A stretch of 64,000 bases of DNA, taken from NCBI GenBank assembly GCA_965262365.1, contig OZ253541.1, positions 248,001 to 312,000 on the forward strand. The letters are read 5' to 3'. The stretch comes from UBA6522 sp965262365. GTDB taxonomy: Bacteria > Pseudomonadota > Gammaproteobacteria > Steroidobacterales > Rariloculaceae. The notes under the pieces are model-generated. The model searched no databases, was not told the DNA's origin, and saw only the letters and a list, made by a program, of their open reading frames with translations. The translations under genes were made by a program, and so were the position numbers. Of the stretch, positions 59,632 to 64,000 are shown one piece after another (position 1 is the stretch's first letter; each line of letters begins with the position of its first letter).

Positions 59632-60696
59632 ATGACGCGGCGAAGTCCGGACCGTCCGGCACTGCGTGCCAGCCGCGCTGCCTGCAACGAACCGCGGCAC
59701 CAGGTAAGCGACACGATAGCGGCGGACAGCCTGGCAGAGCGGGTACTGCGAAATGCCCGCGGCGACCGTGTCACGCTGCTGAATTACGGCGCTCGACTGA
59801 CACGCATCGAACTGCAGCTGCCGGACGGCATCCGCAACGTGATTCTCGGTTATGAAGATTGCGCGGGTTACCTGACCGACCCTTACTTCATGGGCGCGAC
59901 CGTCGGGCGTACCTGCAACCGCATTGCCGGTGCACACTTCAACCTCGGTGGTGTTGACTATCCGCTCGATGCCAACGAGGGGGAACACCACCTGCACGGC
60001 GGTGCGGGTGGCTTTCACCACAGGCACTGGTCAATCGATGCGGCGGTCCCGGACGATACAGGGCGGTTTCGGCTGCGGTCAGCGGATGGCGACCAGGGCT
60101 ACCCCGGAACGCTCGAGGCGAGCGTCACGTACCGCTGGACGGATGAACGCGAGCTCGTGATCCGGCTGGAAGCTGAAACCGACCGGCCGACACATGTAAA
60201 CATGACCAACCACGCCTATTTCAATCTCGCGGCTGGCGGTGCCGACGTGCTCGGGCATCGCTTGCATATTGCCAGCCGGCAAATCTTGCAGGTCAACGAC
60301 GACCTGCTGCCGACCGGCGATTACCTCGATGTTACCGGTTCCGGACTGGATCTGCGCCAGCCAGCGGCGTTGCGTGATGTCATCGGGTCGCGGCACCCGC
60401 TTGTCGTGCGCATCGGCGGAATGGACTTCAACTATGTTCTGGGCGAATCCGGCGGCCGTGCCGAGCTTGAGAGCCCGAACGGCGACCTTTGCTTGCGGAT
60501 GACGACAACGTGCCCCGGGCTTCAGGTATACGGCGGGCAGAAACTTGGACCGCCGTTCGCGCCGCACCGCGGCCTGTGCCTCGAGCCCCAGCATTTTCCC
60601 GATACACCCAATCAACCCGCCTTTCCCGGCACGCTGCTTGCGCCGGGCGAGCGCTATTCGCAGACGACGCGCTACCGCTTTATAGCGGCCGGCTGA
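59632..60696 (+). CDS. galM: Aldose 1-epimerase
   Basis: 354 residues as drawn. The first 25 or so are atypical, so an internal start is possible. VTLLNYGARLTRIELQLPDG, then GRTCNRIAGAHFNL, GEHHLHGGAGGFHHRHW (catalytic His), NMTNHAYFNLA (second His) and QVYGGQ are GalM motifs. The C-terminus GLCLEPQHFPDTPNQPAFP carries the catalytic Glu. It interconverts alpha and beta anomers of free sugars, supplying the form used by XylA. It follows xylA by 42 bp. Confidence 0.93.
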   Translation: MTRRSPDRPALRASRAACNEPRHQVSDTIAADSLAERVLRNARGDRVTLLNYGARLTRIELQLPDGIRNVILGYEDCAGYLTDPYFMGATVGRTCNRIAGAHFNLGGVDYPLDANEGEHHLHGGAGGFHHRHWSIDAAVPDDTGRFRLRSADGDQGYPGTLEASVTYRWTDERELVIRLEAETDRPTHVNMTNHAYFNLAAGGADVLGHRLHIASRQILQVNDDLLPTGDYLDVTGSGLDLRQPAALRDVIGSRHPLVVRIGGMDFNYVLGESGGRAELESPNGDLCLRMTTTCPGLQVYGGQKLGPPFAPHRGLCLEPQHFPDTPNQPAFPGTLLAPGERYSQTTRYRFIAAG

Positions 60697-60699
60697 GCG

Positions 60700-62034
60700 T
60701 CAATCCTGGCTGCGGACAGGCTGAGCCTTTTCCCATTCCTCCTGGTCGACGTTTCGAACCGTTTGGGTAAAGACAAACGTCCCGAATTTATTGCCGACCA
60801 CCAAATCGAGCAGCCCATCTCCATTGAGGTCTCCGCTTACCAGTCGCCGTCCGATGCCCGCCTGGTCGTCGATTAGATGAGGAACGAATTCTGCCTGGCC
60901 ATCCTGGCGCGTGAGCCGGAAATAGTAGATCACCGGGGCCTGTCGGGCCCCGGGATCGCCGAAGTCGTGAGCTCGGTAGGTCTTTCCGGTCACAATGTCC
61001 TTCAGGCCGTCGCCATCGATGTCGGCAAGCTCTACTGCGTGGAGCTGGGAAAATTGAACCCCATAAGGGTTGTCGGTATTTGTCTCCTCCTTGCTCAGAA
61101 GAATATGCTCCTGAAAGGTGATCTGCTCTCCGGTACGGCTCTGTTCATACCAGCTCAGGCCCCAACCGTGAGCGTCGAGGCTCGTGATAACGTCGTTGAG
61201 CCCGTCGCCATTCACGTCATAGGCGTACATCTGGGCTCCCCCCGTCAAACCATCGAACAGCCCGGGTCCCCCCCGTTCAGCGAATGGGTAGGGGTGAAAA
61301 GCCCAATCCGGATCGCCTTGCAGGGAGGAGGGTTGTTGCAACCAGCCATCCCCGTGCAGAACGTCGGTGCGTCCGTCGCCGTCTACATCCCCGTAGCCCA
61401 TGCCGTGGGTGTAATGATGAACCACCTCTTCGCTGGTCGATACCGGGTGAAAGACCCAGGGAAGCGTCGGAGCTACCGGGTTCGGCGAGGCATAGCCGTA
61501 ATGTCTGCTGTAGGCCATCAACAGTTCAGGCACCCCATCGCCGGTAATGTCTACAAAATTAGGTGCTTCGTTGGCAACACGATCTATGACAAAGTGGCGC
61601 ACCCAGTGGTCCGGCCGGTCCGGGGCGGGACCACTGAAAGAGTTGCCCGGGTTCTGGTACCAGAAAGCCTCGGTATTCGGAAGTCCCACCGTCAGGACAT
61701 CAGGCCAGCCGTCCGCATTGAAATCGAAGACGAATGAAAAGAAATTGTCATTAGAGTAAATCGAATGATCATTTGGCTGCCGCTTGGTCGGCGCCACCGC
61801 CGGATAGTATTCGTAACGGTTATTGAAGTCGGGCCCCAGGAATATGTGTGGTCCACTGACGACATCCAGGTGACCATCCTGATTAAAGTCGCCGAAGTCG
61901 GCGCCTTCCGACCAATAGGCGGGGGTCAGTTCCTGTTTTTCAAATTCACGAATAACAAAGTCGTTGGCCTGAGCGCCGACCGTTAAGAATAAGCAGGTGA
62001 ATATCAATGTTGCGACGCGCTGATTTCTGTTCAT
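60700..62034 (-). CDS. Secreted FG-GAP/VCBS repeat protein
   Basis: 444 residues with a signal peptide (ending GAQAND). At least seven calcium-loop repeats of the DxNxDGxxD type occur: DFNQDGHLD, DFNADGWPD, DITGDGVPE, DVDGDGRTD, DVNGDGLND, DIDGDGLKD, DLNGDGLLD, predicting a beta-propeller. The family is frequent in PVC/Acidobacteria/Bacteroidota carbohydrate clusters, and its function is unproven. It is convergent with galM, ends only 3 bp from it, and is divergent from nothing nearby; the partial gene to the right has the same orientation. Confidence 0.85.
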   Translation of the reverse strand: MNRNQRVATLIFTCLFLTVGAQANDFVIREFEKQELTPAYWSEGADFGDFNQDGHLDVVSGPHIFLGPDFNNRYEYYPAVAPTKRQPNDHSIYSNDNFFSFVFDFNADGWPDVLTVGLPNTEAFWYQNPGNSFSGPAPDRPDHWVRHFVIDRVANEAPNFVDITGDGVPELLMAYSRHYGYASPNPVAPTLPWVFHPVSTSEEVVHHYTHGMGYGDVDGDGRTDVLHGDGWLQQPSSLQGDPDWAFHPYPFAERGGPGLFDGLTGGAQMYAYDVNGDGLNDVITSLDAHGWGLSWYEQSRTGEQITFQEHILLSKEETNTDNPYGVQFSQLHAVELADIDGDGLKDIVTGKTYRAHDFGDPGARQAPVIYYFRLTRQDGQAEFVPHLIDDQAGIGRRLVSGDLNGDGLLDLVVGNKFGTFVFTQTVRNVDQEEWEKAQPVRSQD

Positions 62035-62169
62035 CTCAGTACCTCATCCCGGTCATCCCGGCCTTGTCCTTTGGTGTCATTACGTTCAACTGCTGCTGAA
62101 CTTGGGTAAAAAAGGGCGTTTATTCTTCCTATACTTCGCCGTGGAAATTGCCGCTAATCGCGTGAATCA

Positions 62170-63999
62170 TCAGTTGCTCAGCGGGTTCGGCCGCATCTGG
62201 AAGTGGTACACAATGCTGGTGGCGCCTTCCCCGGTTTCCATGTGGAAGGGCGTGCGGCTGCTGAAGGTAGCCCAGATGCCCCGGCCTTTCCAGCCGGCGT
62301 CGGGATCGTCGATGCGACCGTCCATCCACTTGGTGTAGAAGCCCAGCGGGTAGGGCACGCGCATTCTCACCCACTCTCCGTCATTGAGCACCAGCAAGGC
62401 GCCGCTCTGGTTGCCGGTGTTGATGGGGATATTTTCCCCAAGACCCAGGGCGTTGAACTGGTCTACCCAAGTATAGTAGCTGCCTTCGGAGCTGCCGGAC
62501 CGGTCCAGGTTCTTGAACTGAGGCAGGGGCTCCGTGTGGAAGCTCCAGCCCTCGGGGCAGTGCTGGCCGGTGGCTTGGGGACCGTTCAAGGGGCCCACGC
62601 ACTTGCGGCGGTCGAAGCTGGCCATGTGGCCGCTGGCCAGGGCCACCCAAGCCACGCCGTCGCGGTCGATGTCCATGCCGCGGGGGGAGAAACCCTCAAT
62701 GGGATCGCCGTTTTCATCCACCGGCAGTTCGTAGTACTCGATCAGGGCGGTCTCGCTGGGGTTGTCGCCCGGCACCAGCCTGGCCACGCTGCCGGGGAAG
62801 CCGAGGATCGACCCCCACACGGAACCGTCCGGCGCGGGAGCCACGGCGTAGAAGCCGCCGGGATAGATGCGCTTGTCTTTGGTGGGATCCACGGCGTCGT
62901 CAGGTTCCACGTATTCCGCGTCGCGCACGCCGTTGCCGTTGGTGTCCAGGATGAGCGGCGTCCATCCCTGGGAGGCCGCGGCGTCACCGGTTTCCAGAAA
63001 TTTCTTCGCGTCCAGCCAACCGACCACCTGGCCGCCGCCGCTGGTCCACAGGGTGTCATTTGCATCCTCGGCGAACATCAGGTGGTGGGTGCTAAAGCAA
63101 GTATCGATATGAGTGTATTCCCCGCTGGCCGGATCGTACACGCCCAACTGGCGTCCCGAGCCCTGCAAGGGGAAGACTTGGGCGGAGGGATGATTCGAGC
63201 CCGACTGGCACCAGTCGGGGTTGTCCCTGCCGCGCACCCGGGCGGTGATCCACACCCGGCCCTGTTCGTCCAGCATGGGGTTGTGCACGTTGGCCCTGGA
63301 ATCCCAGATGGCTTCATCGCCCCAATAAGGGGATTCCGCCGCGGGAGGACTGGAGACGGAGCCCGCTTCGGGGTCCATCATGGTCAATGGAATCTGGTCC
63401 AGGGTGTGATTGACGGGGTCGAGCACAGGTAGGTAGTCGGCGCTTTCTTCCAGGGCACCGTAGATTTTGCCATAGCCGTTGACGGTGGGATTGCGCCGGT
63501 CGGTGGAGACCAGGTCATGGAGATAGGCGGTGGGATCGGCCCAGTCCCATTGGGTGACGACCACGTTGCGCTCCAATCCCTGGGGCCGGGTCGGTGCCGG
63601 CGGCAGTTCGCCGGCGGCGATGCGGTCGGTCCAGTCGCCGAACATGCGGTTGGTGCCTTCCATTCCCAAGCCGACCAGGGTGCGGATCATGGAAGCTCCA
63701 GCCTGACCGGACTGGATGCGGCGCGCCCAGGCATCAGCGGAGGTATCGTAACCGCTGAACAGGGCCGGGATTTCCCGCGTCGCTTCATTGCCCAACTGAT
63801 GACAGGCCAGGCAGCTGCCGGAGGTGATGAGGCGGATATAGTCCGCCTGGTGGGTGACGTTGGGGCTGATGCCGTTGCCCGCCGGACCGGTGCCGGGAAA
63901 TTCGCTCCTGGCCGGCACTTCCAGCAGGGAGAACCAGTTGCCGGCCGGGTAGTATTGCGCTGCCGCCGCTTCATTGGGGGCGGGCGCCGCCGTGAGGTC
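62170..63999 (-). CDS. Haem-binding beta-propeller protein, N-terminus outside the window
   Basis: The minus-strand frame is open to the right edge (the first possible internal start is GTG 63918). Visible near the start: YYPAGNWFSLLEVPARSEFPGTGPAGNGI, then a c-type haem motif CLACH in SGSCLACHQLGNEATREIP. The remaining 500 residues are propeller-like, with NVHNPMLDEQGRVWITARVRG, DTLWTSGGGQVVGWLD and GSVWGSILGFPGSVARL, resembling Vgb/streptogramin-lyase blades. The presence of cytochrome and propeller suggests a periplasmic redox enzyme. The substrate is unknown. Confidence 0.7.
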   Translation of the reverse strand, partial: DLTAAPAPNEAAAAQYYPAGNWFSLLEVPARSEFPGTGPAGNGISPNVTHQADYIRLITSGSCLACHQLGNEATREIPALFSGYDTSADAWARRIQSGQAGASMIRTLVGLGMEGTNRMFGDWTDRIAAGELPPAPTRPQGLERNVVVTQWDWADPTAYLHDLVSTDRRNPTVNGYGKIYGALEESADYLPVLDPVNHTLDQIPLTMMDPEAGSVSSPPAAESPYWGDEAIWDSRANVHNPMLDEQGRVWITARVRGRDNPDWCQSGSNHPSAQVFPLQGSGRQLGVYDPASGEYTHIDTCFSTHHLMFAEDANDTLWTSGGGQVVGWLDAKKFLETGDAAASQGWTPLILDTNGNGVRDAEYVEPDDAVDPTKDKRIYPGGFYAVAPAPDGSVWGSILGFPGSVARLVPGDNPSETALIEYYELPVDENGDPIEGFSPRGMDIDRDGVAWVALASGHMASFDRRKCVGPLNGPQATGQHCPEGWSFHTEPLPQFKNLDRSGSSEGSYYTWVDQFNALGLGENIPINTGNQSGALLVLNDGEWVRMRVPYPLGFYTKWMDGRIDDPDAGWKGRGIWATFSSRTPFHMETGEGATSIVYHFQMRPNPLSN

Positions 64000-64000
64000 C

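Noticed and set aside
2..64000. CRISPR array
   Set aside because: No series of regularly spaced short repeats was seen anywhere. The repeats present are in-frame protein repeats, insertion-sequence ends and the tandem ThuA genes.

Overview
The window is a GC-rich chromosomal segment, most likely from an uncultured (probably marine or host-associated) gammaproteobacterium. The main evidence is gene order. ispB, rplU-rpmA-obgE, rpsT, murJ-ribF-ileS-lspA and then the minor-pilin cluster fimT-pilV-pilW-pilX-pilY1-pilE are arranged as in Pseudomonas-type genomes. A TonB-dependent receptor next to a flavin-dependent tryptophan halogenase and many secreted enzymes fit a particle- or polysaccharide-associated lifestyle.

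Layout. 1-4.3 kb: 3' part of a large Calx-beta/fibronectin/autotransporter-like surface protein. 4.4-10.5 kb: a decay zone with a truncated sugar epimerase, an integrase/DUF4338 remnant, an IS66-type element (tnpC plus DUF4338), an adjoining group II intron remnant without its reverse transcriptase, and truncated DUF6152 and quinoprotein genes. 10.8-16.8 kb: glutathione transferase, two related secreted proteins, a secreted cyclase-family enzyme, DUF1244 and a lipoprotein sulfatase. 17-27.7 kb: housekeeping core (IspB, MATE pump, L21, L27, ObgE, S20, MurJ, RibF, IleS, LspA). 27.8-30.1 kb: a tightly packed DUF1538-DUF1538-PII-CBS cassette lying where related genomes carry fkpB-ispH. 30.2-32.0 kb: a solitary MazF-like toxin and a TnpB-only element with perfect 24-bp terminal inverted repeats and a target duplication. 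32.1-38.6 kb: type IV minor pilins and PilY1. 38.8-43.9 kb: tRNA-Thr followed by integrase and FtrA-like remnants, a GNAT acetyltransferase, and an IS3 element split by an intact IS66 with an 8-bp target duplication. 44-49.5 kb: tryptophan halogenase and TonB receptor. 49.5-56.5 kb: an A+T-rich block that looks imported from Bacteroidota, abutting an IS256 remnant, with a Gfo/Idh/MocA oxidoreductase, a cytochrome-c quinoprotein and two tandem ThuA-DUF1080 proteins. 56.5-60.7 kb: ManD-like fragment, xylB, xylA and galM. 60.7-64 kb: a VCBS/FG-GAP protein and a partial haem-binding propeller protein.

How the genes work together. The core encodes translation, flavin and lipoprotein maturation functions. 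Minor pilins and PilY1 would prime type IV pilus assembly. The right third reads as a carbohydrate locus: the TonB receptor for uptake, Gfo/Idh/MocA plus ThuA/DUF1080 for oxidised (3-keto) sugar chemistry, and GalM, XylA and XylB feeding xylose to the pentose phosphate pathway. The best candidates for an undescribed system are the DUF1538-PII-CBS cassette (a putative membrane transporter with two nucleotide-sensing regulators) and the TnpB element with classical terminal repeats.
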